Shown here one piece after another: positions 16,934 through 25,980 of a DNA stretch of 64,000 nt; the stretch's first letter is position 1; every line of letters starts with the position of its first letter. The DNA is taken from the NCBI RefSeq assembly GCF_014699005.1, contig NZ_JACWZY010000002.1, positions 186,001 through 250,000 of the forward strand, given 5' to 3'. The position numbers and the translations under genes were made by a program. The notes below the pieces were generated by a model, which was not told where the DNA came from, searched no databases, and was given only the letters and a program-made list of their open reading frames with translations. The stretch comes from Spirosoma profusum (GTDB taxonomy: Bacteria > Bacteroidota > Bacteroidia > Cytophagales > Spirosomataceae).

Positions 16934-18901
16934 ATGAAAAAACACATCCTCTGGCCGGGCTTATTTCTGCTTTGTTTTACGGCCTTTGCACAAACTAATT
17001 CAGTTCCTGCCAATTCTAAATACGACCCACTCGCGTTATTTCACCCGTTGTTTAACATGCAACCGGGCAATGATTATCGGACGGGTAGTGGAGCACCGGG
17101 CCCTCGCTACTGGCAAAACCGTTCTGATTACCAAATTGCCGTTACGTTAGATGAGCAGCAGAAAACGGTTGCCGGTGAGGTGACCATTACGTATAAAAAT
17201 AACTCACCCGAAACACTGCCTTACTTATGGCTCCAGCTCGACCAGAATGCCTTTAGTGATACGTCGCGGGCCGCCAAAACGACGCCTACAACGGGCGGAC
17301 GGTTTGGTAATCTGGGTTTCGCAGGTGGTTTGACCATCTCGAACGTCCAGGTTGATCAGGGGAAGGGTGGTTTTGCGAAAACCAGCTATGAAATCACCGA
17401 CACCCGTATGCAGGTGCGTCTGAGCACGCCCGTGAAGGCTAATGGCGACGTAGTGAAAGTGAAAATGGAATTCTCCTTTAAAATTCCAGAATACGGCTCC
17501 GACCGGATGGGCCAGCTTCGACGCAAAGACGGTATTATTTACGAAATCGCCCAATGGTATCCGCGTATGTGTGTATACGATGATATTGAAGGCTGGAACG
17601 TATTACCGTATCTGGGCGCCGGCGAGTTTTACCTGGATTATGGCGATTATGAATACAGCATCACCGCTCCCTGGGATCACATTGTGGTTGGCTCCGGCGA
17701 GTTACTAAATCCAAACGACGTACTGACGGCTGAGCAGGTAAAACGATTGGCACAGGCCCGTCAGAGCAATAGTACCGTTATTATTCGTGGGAAAGATGAA
17801 GTGACGAATCCAGATTCGCGCCCGAAAAAATCGGGTACGTTGACCTGGAAATTCCGGTGCCAGAACAGCCGCGACGTAGCGTGGGCGTCGTCGCGCAGTT
17901 TTGTCTGGGATGCCGCCAAAATTAATTTGCCAAGTGGTCAAACGTCGCTCGCCCAATCCGTTTACCCGGTAGAAAGTGCCACCAACGATTCATGGGGCCG
18001 TTCGACGGAGTATGTTAAAGGCTGTATCGAATTCTATTCGAAATACCTGTACGAGTACAGCTACCCAGTTGCTACGAACGTAGCGGGCATTGTGGGGGGC
18101 ATGGAATATCCGGGTATTATTTTTTGCGATCACCGTGATAAAAAAGATGCACTTTGGGGCGTAACCGACCACGAATTCGGGCACAACTGGTTCCCAATGA
18201 TTGTGGGGAATAACGAACGAAAATTCCCCTGGATGGACGAGGGATTCAATACGTTCATCAACGGCTTATCGACGGCAAATTTCAATAAAGGTGAGTACAA
18301 TCGGGAAAAAGGCACCATGCACGATCTGGCTCCAGCTCTGTTTGCACCAGCCGAACCCATCATGACCATTCCTGATGTGCAACAGGCACGGGTGCTGGGA
18401 ATACTTGCTTATTTCAAACCGGGTATCGGGTTGAAACTGCTACGTGACGTAGTACTCGGTCCCGATCGGTTTGATTTTGCGTTTAAGAATTACGTACAAC
18501 GCTGGGCATTCAAGCATCCAACCCCTTACGACTTTTTCCGCAGCATGGAAGATGGTGCCGGTGAAGATTTAGGCTGGTTCTGGCGCGGCTACTTCTACGA
18601 AACCTGGAAACTGGATCAGAGCGTACAAGGCGTGAAATACGTGGATGGTTCACCAGCCAACGGTTCGCTGATTTCCATTGATAATCTGGAGAAAATGGCG
18701 ATGCCAGTCACAATCGAAGTGACTGAATCAAACGGCAAAAAAGGACGTATCAATCTGCCAATCGAAGTATGGCAGCGCGGTGCCGGCTGGACGTTCAAGT
18801 ACAACTCAACGTCTTCTTTGAAGTCAGTTGTAATAGACCCCGACCAGAAACTCCCCGACATTAACAGCAAAAACAATATCTGGCGCGCGGATGCGCAGTA
18901 G
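16934..18901 (+). CDS. M1 family metallopeptidase (exported aminopeptidase-like)
   Basis: The 655-residue protein has a signal peptide ([15 protein letters not shown]). An N-terminal beta-sandwich contains the typical [20 protein letters not shown]. The gluzincin zinc site is HEFGHNW (His413, Glu414, His417), with the third ligand Glu436 in WMDEGFNTF. The exopeptidase motif appears as GGMEYPGI, a variant of the classical GxMEN: a proline-glycine-isoleucine follows YP, so substrate-end recognition may differ. The protein probably trims peptides in the periplasm. The gene is monocistronic, converges on a KAS III gene, and is separated from it by a 28-base palindrome. Confidence 0.88.
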   Translation: MKKHILWPGLFLLCFTAFAQTNSVPANSKYDPLALFHPLFNMQPGNDYRTGSGAPGPRYWQNRSDYQIAVTLDEQQKTVAGEVTITYKNNSPETLPYLWLQLDQNAFSDTSRAAKTTPTTGGRFGNLGFAGGLTISNVQVDQGKGGFAKTSYEITDTRMQVRLSTPVKANGDVVKVKMEFSFKIPEYGSDRMGQLRRKDGIIYEIAQWYPRMCVYDDIEGWNVLPYLGAGEFYLDYGDYEYSITAPWDHIVVGSGELLNPNDVLTAEQVKRLAQARQSNSTVIIRGKDEVTNPDSRPKKSGTLTWKFRCQNSRDVAWASSRSFVWDAAKINLPSGQTSLAQSVYPVESATNDSWGRSTEYVKGCIEFYSKYLYEYSYPVATNVAGIVGGMEYPGIIFCDHRDKKDALWGVTDHEFGHNWFPMIVGNNERKFPWMDEGFNTFINGLSTANFNKGEYNREKGTMHDLAPALFAPAEPIMTIPDVQQARVLGILAYFKPGIGLKLLRDVVLGPDRFDFAFKNYVQRWAFKHPTPYDFFRSMEDGAGEDLGWFWRGYFYETWKLDQSVQGVKYVDGSPANGSLISIDNLEKMAMPVTIEVTESNGKKGRINLPIEVWQRGAGWTFKYNSTSSLKSVVIDPDQKLPDINSKNNIWRADAQ

Positions 18902-18906
18902 CAATC

Positions 18907-18934
18907 GTAGAGACAAGGCATGCCTTGTCTCTAC
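18907..18934. terminator. Perfect 28-base palindrome between convergent genes
   Basis: The sequence starting GTAGAGACAAGGCA is followed at once by its exact inverse, with no loop. It lies 6 bases after the peptidase stop and 5 bases before the KAS III stop, so it could end both transcripts. The GTAGAGAC...GTCTCTAC ends resemble highly repeated palindromes known in cyanobacteria and other bacteria. Confidence 0.75.
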
Positions 18935-18938
18935 ACTT

Positions 18939-19877
18939 TTAAACTTCCACCAGCATGGCTCCGTATGAGTAGCCGCCACCGAATACGGTAATGACAATAC
19001 GTTGGCCTTTCTGGAACGTATCCCATTGTTCGGAGAGGGCAATCGCGCAACCGGCGCAACCTGTGTTACCGTATCGCTGTATGTTGGAAATCAGCTTTTC
19101 TTCGGGCAGACCGAGCGTGTTCATTACGTTACGTGAGATACGTAAGTTAGCCTGGTGCGGTAAGATGTAATCGACATCGGCCAACGTGAGGCCGCAACGT
19201 TCGATGGCCTGTAAGCTCGCCTTGGGCATGTACTGGCAGGCATTAATGAAAACATCGCGTCCATGCGGCATCGTTACGCCACCATCTGCGGGTTTCATCA
19301 TCACGCCCGTTGTGGCCTTGGGCGTGTGAGCTGCTCCACCCGTCAGGAGAGACTTTATCGCGAAATCAGCGTCGCTTTGTCGTTCTTTGGTGATGAGTAG
19401 CGCAGCCGCTCCATCGCCCCAGAGGTGGCCCGAAACCGTGTCCTGTTCATTATAATACAACGTATTGTGTTCGGCTACAATGACCAGCGCCCGACTGGCT
19501 TTGTTGAGCGCAAAATACCCTTCTACCAATTCAATTGCGTTAAGGAGGGACGAACAGGCCGTAGAGACTGAAATAACCGGTATGTCAGGAATACCTAGAT
19601 AATGTTGCGCTTCGTGGGCCAGAGAAACAATTGTATCGTAGGGTGTATACGTAGCGCCAACAATCAGATCAATTGTAGATAAGTCGACTTTTTCCTGAAG
19701 TTTCCGGACAACTTCAAGCGTCATTGTATTAGTATTCTCGCCGGGAGCGGCTTTGCGTCGCTCCACAATTCCCGTACGCTCAATAATCCAGTCACTTGAA
19801 AGTCCGTTGAGCTGGGTAAAATGTTCGTTGCCAACTATCTGTTCGGGCAAATAATGGCTTACCGCGTGTATATACAT
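18939..19877 (-). CDS. 3-oxoacyl-ACP synthase III family protein (FabH-like)
   Basis: The 312-residue thiolase-fold enzyme has the catalytic cysteine in VSTACSSLLNAIE (Cys108), the histidine in YILPHQANLRI and the asparagine in RYGNTGCAG, so the Cys-His-Asn triad is intact. The N-terminal SSDWIIERTGIVERRKA and C-terminal VITVFGGGYSYGAMLVEV match KAS III. FabH condenses acetyl-CoA with malonyl-ACP to start fatty acid synthesis. Bacteroidota carry several paralogues, some for secondary lipids, and no other fab gene is adjacent, so the housekeeping role is not certain. Its start is followed upstream by a 136-base gap to the glycosyltransferase operon. Confidence 0.85.
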   Translation of the reverse strand: MYIHAVSHYLPEQIVGNEHFTQLNGLSSDWIIERTGIVERRKAAPGENTNTMTLEVVRKLQEKVDLSTIDLIVGATYTPYDTIVSLAHEAQHYLGIPDIPVISVSTACSSLLNAIELVEGYFALNKASRALVIVAEHNTLYYNEQDTVSGHLWGDGAAALLITKERQSDADFAIKSLLTGGAAHTPKATTGVMMKPADGGVTMPHGRDVFINACQYMPKASLQAIERCGLTLADVDYILPHQANLRISRNVMNTLGLPEEKLISNIQRYGNTGCAGCAIALSEQWDTFQKGQRIVITVFGGGYSYGAMLVEV

Positions 19878-20013
19878 CAGACCAAATAAATTGGGACTAA
19901 CACGAGTATAACCCGTAATTAGTGCCTAAAGTTAAATCCTTCCGGGAAAACGTAGTATTAAACATTAGAACAATACCATAATGTATTGGATATGTCTAAT
20001 TTGATACGTTATT

Positions 20014-21138
20014 CTAATTCCGATAGAGTATTCGTTTATAAAAAAGAAGCAATTTTTCGGCTTCTGTACGCCAATTATAGTGTTCCTCAACAGCTCGTTG
20101 CCCTCGTTCACCCATGTTTTGAGCTTCGTCAGGATGCTCAATCAGATACGTAAGGGCGTCGGCCAATTGCTGAGGTTCATACGGCGATATACAAAAACCA
20201 CAGCGATGCCGTTCCACTACGTCCTGATAAAGCGGAAAATCGGACGTAACGACGGGCAGTCCCAATGCCATATATTCAAACAGTTTGGTTGGATAGGATT
20301 CGGGATAATCGCCAACGGGTTTAAGCAAAGCCAGTCCTGCCGTAGCGCCAGCCGACTTTGGAAAAGCCAGTCGCTGATCAGTATACCCGTAAAAATGTAT
20401 CGAATCGCGCACAGCAGCGTAGTCTGGAATAGCCTCCAGGAGTTCGGCCGTAAAGATACATTGTCCAAACAAATGAACCGCTACGTTCGGATGACTGACT
20501 TTTAGGAGAGCCGCCCCTTTTATTAACGTATCAATCGCTCTTTCGAAACTAAGCCAGCCAATGTAAAAGAACGAAGGATGTGTCGGATTCGGGCCATATG
20601 GCCGACGAAACGGCTCCAGAAACGACAATAGCGGGAAATTATAAATCACTACGTGCGGTTTCGCCAGTTGCGAATACGTACTGAGATAGCCGTGTTCGGT
20701 GAAAATAAGGTAGAAATTTTGCCGGGCCAGATGATCGAACCACAAAAATGCTTTCTGAAGAAAACGGCCTTTGTTAATAGTTTTCAGGTGCATTTTTTTA
20801 TGCAGATTTTCCTGAACCTCATAAATGATCTGAGCGCCTAACAGCCTAAACGCATACGCAAAAGGGACAAACTCCGGTACGTATATATGTACCAGTTTCG
20901 GACGTAGCGGCAGGCAACGTAGCAGAATCAGCGGACAGGTAATCAGGATGCGCCAGATGACGCGTCGGTAGTAGGGGAGACGGATAAAGTGAATGTCGGG
21001 AGCTACGGATGGGTCCGCGTTTGGCAGGGCGCAAAAGACCTCATATTCATCGGCAAGCGTCTGGCATTGCTTAAAAACGATACGTGGGTCTTGCGGCTGG
21101 TGGGCCGTACTGATATGCAGAACGCGGATTTTTTTCAT
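20014..21138 (-). CDS. Glycosyltransferase, GT4-like (GT-B fold)
   Basis: The 374-residue protein starts with KKIRVLHISTAHQPQDPRIV, typical of GT4 enzymes. The donor-binding C-terminal half has FFYIGWLSFERAIDTLIKGA, FGQCIF and the motif LFEYMALGLPVVTSDFPLY, with its conserved glutamate. The protein ends with a standard amphipathic helix (NWRTEAEKLLLFYKRIL). The acceptor and sugar cannot be told. The ATG overlaps the stop of the DUF922 gene (21135-21138, ATGA), so the pair is translationally coupled even though the partners look unrelated. It is separate from the polysaccharide cluster at 26-35 kb. Confidence 0.85.
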   Translation of the reverse strand: MKKIRVLHISTAHQPQDPRIVFKQCQTLADEYEVFCALPNADPSVAPDIHFIRLPYYRRVIWRILITCPLILLRCLPLRPKLVHIYVPEFVPFAYAFRLLGAQIIYEVQENLHKKMHLKTINKGRFLQKAFLWFDHLARQNFYLIFTEHGYLSTYSQLAKPHVVIYNFPLLSFLEPFRRPYGPNPTHPSFFYIGWLSFERAIDTLIKGAALLKVSHPNVAVHLFGQCIFTAELLEAIPDYAAVRDSIHFYGYTDQRLAFPKSAGATAGLALLKPVGDYPESYPTKLFEYMALGLPVVTSDFPLYQDVVERHRCGFCISPYEPQQLADALTYLIEHPDEAQNMGERGQRAVEEHYNWRTEAEKLLLFYKRILYRN

Positions 21139-22217
21139 TTTATCACGCCAAAGCTACGTAGCTCGGCGTCAATTTTTTGATTCCAGCGTTCCTGTGCGGC
21201 CTGATTCAGGCTGTGATTTGTTTCGTTGTCGTATTGCGTCTGCATCCGATTTAGTTCGCGATATGCTTCAATGAACTGATACTGAGCAATACTGTTGTAA
21301 TCTTCCAGCGTCAGGCTATCGGGATTGAGTTTCTTTTTGAAACGCTCCAGAATAATTTTAGTGATGTCGAAATGGCGCTGCTCATGGTTGAGGGCATAAG
21401 CGTTTTTGGCATCCGCCCGGCCCCACGACGAGTTTTTGAGCATATACGCCTTCGCGTTGAGGTTCAAAACTATAACCCCATTTTTGACCGTGCTTTTACC
21501 CTCATACGAAAAGCTGGTAAAAACTTCAGCAGCATAGTGGCTACTCTTGCGGGCTTCGCCCTTGAAGTCGGCCCAGGTTAGTTTACGGTCGGGGTTATAT
21601 TGTACCGTATCATCGTCGGTAATGCGCGTATCGTCTATAAAGTTAACCTGAAGTTTTTTTGCCAGTTTCTCATTTCGTCCACTCTCACGGTTCATGTATT
21701 CGTTGAATCTACGTAGCGAAGCACTCAGTGTTTGTCGAATACTAGACTCAATGACTCCTGTCTGATCTAACGGGCGCGTATACTTAGTGCCGCCCTGATA
21801 GTCCATCAGGTGCGTGCTGGTTTCAGATCCGGTATCATCTTTACTCAACAACTCGAAAGCAAGAACCAGCTTAAACTCACCTGTTACGCGATTTCCGGCT
21901 GCATTTTCGCTGACGCGGCACTGCTTCACCCGCATAGCAACAGGACGTAGTGATTTTGTTTGGCGCAGACTTTGATTGACAAATTGCTGAAAACTACCCG
22001 CCAGGCCTTTCTCCAGATCGACCGCTTGAACAGGCTTATTCACTTCTAATGCCAGGTGGGCGATAGGGCCGCGTTCAGTACGTTGGTCGGTAACCGTAGC
22101 GATGTAAAATTCTTTGGGCGTAAACGGTAAGTTTTCGGAGCGAAGTCGGATGGGGTCAATCTGGGGCGTAACCGATATCAGACCGAAGAAAAGTAGCGAA
22201 AAAAAGACTTTGTTCAT
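21135..22217 (-). CDS. DUF922-type protein with an HExxH motif
   Basis: The 360-residue protein has a signal peptide (VFFSLLFFGLISVTPQI). The first 190 residues are a domain I do not recognise. The second part (from about 205) matches DUF922: YNPDRKLTWADFKGEA, then YALNHEQRHFDITK and a long helical tail. HEQRH (His278-His282) has the form of a zinc-peptidase motif, which is why DUF922 has been thought protease-like. Activity is not established. It is the first gene of a two-gene operon with the GT4 glycosyltransferase. An exported hydrolase or cell-envelope role is inference. Confidence 0.75.
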   Translation of the reverse strand: MNKVFFSLLFFGLISVTPQIDPIRLRSENLPFTPKEFYIATVTDQRTERGPIAHLALEVNKPVQAVDLEKGLAGSFQQFVNQSLRQTKSLRPVAMRVKQCRVSENAAGNRVTGEFKLVLAFELLSKDDTGSETSTHLMDYQGGTKYTRPLDQTGVIESSIRQTLSASLRRFNEYMNRESGRNEKLAKKLQVNFIDDTRITDDDTVQYNPDRKLTWADFKGEARKSSHYAAEVFTSFSYEGKSTVKNGVIVLNLNAKAYMLKNSSWGRADAKNAYALNHEQRHFDITKIILERFKKKLNPDSLTLEDYNSIAQYQFIEAYRELNRMQTQYDNETNHSLNQAAQERWNQKIDAELRSFGVIK

Positions 22218-22285
22218 GCTACGTTGATAACGTATTGCCTGCCTAAAAAGTGTCTATTTATTAAGCTGACTACGTGTGTTTTATA

Positions 22286-22325
22286 CCAAAAACGCCCGCT
22301 AATTTTTCGGTCAGCGGGCGTTTGG
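22286..22325 (-). terminator. secA terminator
   Basis: Read on the minus strand, CCAAACGCCCGCT pairs with AGCGGGCGTTTTTGG around a 12-base loop, ending in a T run. It lies just beyond the secA stop codon at 22344. Confidence 0.88.
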
Positions 22326-22343
22326 TAAACTAGGATTAACGTA

Positions 22344-25300
22344 CTAATCAATAAGCATGGCTTTGCCGCTTATTACGTCGTTTTCAACCGTTTTGAACTT
22401 GACATCGCGTTTTACCGATCCATCAACGTATTGAACGTTAACGCGGGCGTTACGATCGAGTTTAGCGACACGTACCGGAGCCTGACGCTGTGCCGGCATT
22501 GGTGGCGAACCAGCGCCCATGGCGTTGTTTTCGGCCATGCGACGAGCATACTCTTCGGGCCCACTAGCCAGATGATCGTCGTTGAAATCTTCTGCGTTGG
22601 TCTGGAGTTTCGGCTGTGGTTCCGGGCGTCGTTGGGCAGGTGCCTGACGAATCTCCTGCTGCACTTCCTCCTGTTCCTGGGCCGGAATATCGGCTTTGGT
22701 CAGGAAGCTGATGGTGTCGAAATTCACCTTGTTCAAAAACCGCTTGAACAACTCTACCGACTCAAATTTGTAGATAAGCAGTGGATCTTTTTGCTCAAAA
22801 ACAGCATTTTGTACCGATTGCTTCAAATCATCCATTTCGCGGAGGTGTTCCTTCCACTCCTGGTCGATGACCGACAACGTAACGGCTTTCTCCATTTCCA
22901 TCACGATTTCGCGGGCACCTGAATCGACGGCTTTTTGCAAGTCCGAAACTACCGTCAATTCGTGAAGACCATCGGAAAATGGCACCACAATGTTTTTAAT
23001 CTGGTGACCCTGCTCACGTAGCACTTGCGTCAGAACGGGCAAGGCTTTTTCGGCAATAGCGTTGTTTTTCTCCTGATAATGCGCTTCGGCCTCATCGTAC
23101 AAACGACGAATCAGGTCGGGTTTTTTTAGGCGATTGAAGTCACTGTCAGACAATTCGGGCGAGAGACCGAGCGTGGTCAGCAGCTGAAGTTTTATTTCCT
23201 CGATATTGCCTTCGGCGTTGTTGACGGTTTCTTCCACTACGTCGTACATCGTATTGGCGATGTCGAGCGGAAGCCGATCACCAAACAGGGCGTTACGTCG
23301 ACGTTTGTAAATGGCTTCACGTTGGTAATTCATTACGTCGTCGTATTCGAGCAGACGTTTCCGAATGCCAAAGTTATTTTCCTCGACTTTCTTCTGGGCA
23401 CGTTCGATGGATTTGGTAATCATCGAGTGCTGAATTACCTCGCCTTCTTCTAGACCCATCCGGTCCATGACCTTCGCGATACGTTCTGAACCGAACAACC
23501 GCATCAGGCTGTCTTCGAGCGACACGAAGAACTGCGACGTGCCGGGGTCTCCCTGACGGCCGGAACGACCACGCAACTGGCGGTCGACCCGACGCGATTC
23601 GTGACGCTCAGTACCAATAATAGCCAGACCACCGGCGGCACGCGATTCAGGCGTCAGCTTAATGTCAGTACCACGACCCGCCATGTTGGTAGCAATGGTA
23701 ACATTACCCGGTAAACCCGCCGTTGCCACAATTTCAGCTTCACGCTGGTGGTATTTGGCGTTCAGAACCTGGTGCGGAATTTTACGTAGCGTCAGGAACC
23801 GGCTCAGTAACTCGGAGTTTTCAACTGATGTTGTACCGACCAGCACCGGACGTCCTTTTTCGACCAGACTCGTGATTTCTTCCACAACGGCGTTATACTT
23901 CTCCCGAACCGACCGATATACTTTATCTTCTTCGTCTTTGCGGCTAATGGCACGATTGGTTGGAACGACTACTACGTCCATTTTGTAAATCTGCCAGAAC
24001 TCAGACGCTTCCGTTTCGGCCGTACCCGTCATACCCGCCCGTTTGTGATACATCCGGAAGTAGTTCTGGAGCGTAACGGTGGCGTACGTCTGGGTAGCGT
24101 CTTCGACCTTTACGTTCTCTTTGGCTTCAACGGCCTGATGTAACCCGTCCGACCACCGACGCCCTTCCATGATACGTCCCGTTTGCTCATCGACAATTTT
24201 CACCTTACCGTCCATGATAACGTATTCGGTCTCTTTCTCGAACAGCGTGTAAGCTTTCAGCAACTGGTTTACCGTATTGATACGTTGCGTTTTAACGGCG
24301 TAGTCGCGAATAACGGCTTCCTTGTGAAGTATTCTTTCCTGCTCCGACAAATTGCCATCTTTCTCGATCGCGTTCAGATCGATAGAGAGGTCAGGAAGGA
24401 TGAAGAAGTTTGGATCTTCGCCAGAACCGGTGATGTAGTCGATTCCTTTTTCGGTTAGGTCGATGCTGTTGTGGCGCTCGTCAATCGTGAAATAGAGAGG
24501 AGCATCCGCTTCGGGCATCAGTTTCTGGTTTTCGGCCAGATAAATCGCTTCGGTACGTTGAAGAAGCGCCTTGTTCCCGGTTTCGCTCAAGAACTTGATG
24601 AGCGGCTTATGTTTTGGCAGACCTCGGTGTGCCCGGAACAGCGACAAACCACCCTCTTTTTCATCGCCAGCGGCAATTTTCCGTTTGGCGTCGTTCAGGT
24701 AATCGTAAACCAGTTTCCGCTGCGCTTCAACGACTCGCGACACACGAGGTTTTAGCTCAATATAATCCTGCTCATCGCCACGCGGTATCGGACCGCTGAT
24801 AATAAGCGGTGTTCGGGCATCGTCAATCAACACGGAGTCGACCTCATCGACCATGGCGTAGTGGTGCTTGCGCTGAACCAGTTCACCGGTTTCGCGGGCC
24901 ATGTTATCGCGCAGGTAATCGAAGCCAAATTCGTTGTTGGTGCCATACGTAATGTCGGCCAGGTAGGCTTGTTTCCGTTGCTCAGAATTAGGCTGGTGTT
25001 TGTCGATACAATCGACGCGCATGCCGTGAAACTCAAATAGTGGGGCCATCCATTCGGAGTCACGTTTAGCCAAATAATCGTTGACCGTTACGATGTGCAC
25101 ACCCTGCCCCGCGAGCCCATTCAGGAAAGCCGGGAACGTAGCAACCAGTGTTTTACCTTCACCGGTGGCCATCTCAGCAATTTTACCCTGGTGCAGCACA
25201 ACCCCGCCAATGATCTGAACATCGTAGTGTACCATGTCCCACTTGATGAGCGTGCCAGCCGCGTCCCAGCTATTGGCCCAATGCGCCTGATCGCCATCAA

Positions 25301-25739
25301 TCACTACGTTCTTTTTACGGGCGGCTATAGCCCGGTCCAGGTCATTGGCTGTAACGGTTAGTTGTTCATTTTCCGTGAACCGACGCGCCGTTTCCTTCAC
25401 GACCGCAAAGGCCTGTGGGAGAATGTCGAGCAGAACGCGCTCCAGTTCAGTATTACGGTCGGCTTCAAGTTTATCGACCTGATTGAAGAGACGTTCCTTT
25501 TCGTTGACGTCTACATCGGGATGACCAGCCTGCTCCCGGAGGTCGATAAGCTGGTTATCAATGTCGGCCAATTCATCAGCAATCTGCGCCTTCAGTTGAG
25601 CTGAAATTTGCCGTAATTCATCGTTCGAAAGATCTTTCAAGCGAACGAACTCGGCATTTACCTTCTCAACATAGGGAAGCAGTTCTTTAATATCCCGCTG
25701 TGATTTGGTTCCGAAAAATTTGGCTATGAGATTAATCAT
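22344..25739 (-). CDS. secA: Preprotein translocase subunit SecA
   Basis: The 1131-residue ATPase drives post-translational protein export through SecYEG. Its motor site has MATGEGKTLVATFPAFL (Walker A), VDEVDSVLIDDARTPL (Walker B and DEAD-like box), TGTAETEASEF and IATNMAGRGTDIKL, followed by QLRGRSGRQGDPG. The N-terminus (MINLIAKFFGTKSQRDIKEL) is family-typical. The protein is longer than E. coli SecA (901 residues), with an insertion before the preprotein-binding region, as in other Bacteroidota. The C-terminal cysteine-rich zinc motif is absent; the end is a proline- and glutamine-rich linker followed by a basic beta-like tail. A -7 element lies at 25825-25832. Confidence 0.97.
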   Translation of the reverse strand: MINLIAKFFGTKSQRDIKELLPYVEKVNAEFVRLKDLSNDELRQISAQLKAQIADELADIDNQLIDLREQAGHPDVDVNEKERLFNQVDKLEADRNTELERVLLDILPQAFAVVKETARRFTENEQLTVTANDLDRAIAARKKNVVIDGDQAHWANSWDAAGTLIKWDMVHYDVQIIGGVVLHQGKIAEMATGEGKTLVATFPAFLNGLAGQGVHIVTVNDYLAKRDSEWMAPLFEFHGMRVDCIDKHQPNSEQRKQAYLADITYGTNNEFGFDYLRDNMARETGELVQRKHHYAMVDEVDSVLIDDARTPLIISGPIPRGDEQDYIELKPRVSRVVEAQRKLVYDYLNDAKRKIAAGDEKEGGLSLFRAHRGLPKHKPLIKFLSETGNKALLQRTEAIYLAENQKLMPEADAPLYFTIDERHNSIDLTEKGIDYITGSGEDPNFFILPDLSIDLNAIEKDGNLSEQERILHKEAVIRDYAVKTQRINTVNQLLKAYTLFEKETEYVIMDGKVKIVDEQTGRIMEGRRWSDGLHQAVEAKENVKVEDATQTYATVTLQNYFRMYHKRAGMTGTAETEASEFWQIYKMDVVVVPTNRAISRKDEEDKVYRSVREKYNAVVEEITSLVEKGRPVLVGTTSVENSELLSRFLTLRKIPHQVLNAKYHQREAEIVATAGLPGNVTIATNMAGRGTDIKLTPESRAAGGLAIIGTERHESRRVDRQLRGRSGRQGDPGTSQFFVSLEDSLMRLFGSERIAKVMDRMGLEEGEVIQHSMITKSIERAQKKVEENNFGIRKRLLEYDDVMNYQREAIYKRRRNALFGDRLPLDIANTMYDVVEETVNNAEGNIEEIKLQLLTTLGLSPELSDSDFNRLKKPDLIRRLYDEAEAHYQEKNNAIAEKALPVLTQVLREQGHQIKNIVVPFSDGLHELTVVSDLQKAVDSGAREIVMEMEKAVTLSVIDQEWKEHLREMDDLKQSVQNAVFEQKDPLLIYKFESVELFKRFLNKVNFDTISFLTKADIPAQEQEEVQQEIRQAPAQRRPEPQPKLQTNAEDFNDDHLASGPEEYARRMAENNAMGAGSPPMPAQRQAPVRVAKLDRNARVNVQYVDGSVKRDVKFKTVENDVISGKAMLID

Positions 25740-25824
25740 AAGATCTTTTAGTGATAATCTTCAGTCAGTAAGTCATGAACCGGTAAGGATCATGATGGGT
25801 TGATCATAAAGACTGTTTTTCTCA

Positions 25825-25832
25825 CAAATTTA
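25825..25832 (-). promoter_or_regulatory. Promoter -7 element (TAAATTTG) for secA
   Basis: On the minus strand TAAATTTG fits TAnnTTTG exactly, 86 bases upstream of the secA ATG. Between it and the divergent promoter at 25920 lie about 90 bases. Confidence 0.5.
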
Positions 25833-25919
25833 GTGCTTTACAACGGGACTACAAGGCAAAACCCCTCTCACAGACGGTCCCTAGAATCATAAAGGGATGA
25901 TGTTTTAACGAGAATGCGT

Positions 25920-25927
25920 TACTTTTG
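25920..25927 (+). promoter_or_regulatory. Promoter -7 element (TACTTTTG) for the polysaccharide cluster
   Basis: TACTTTTG matches TAnnTTTG exactly, with a T-rich stretch (TGTTTTAA, 25901) near the expected -33 position. Transcription would start near 25934, which favours the ATG at 25981 and rules out the codon at 25927 as the start of the SLBB gene. Confidence 0.6.
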
Positions 25928-25980
25928 TGTCTCAACATTTTATTTTTGCAGTTCAAATTTTGGCCCAAGAGCCATTATTC

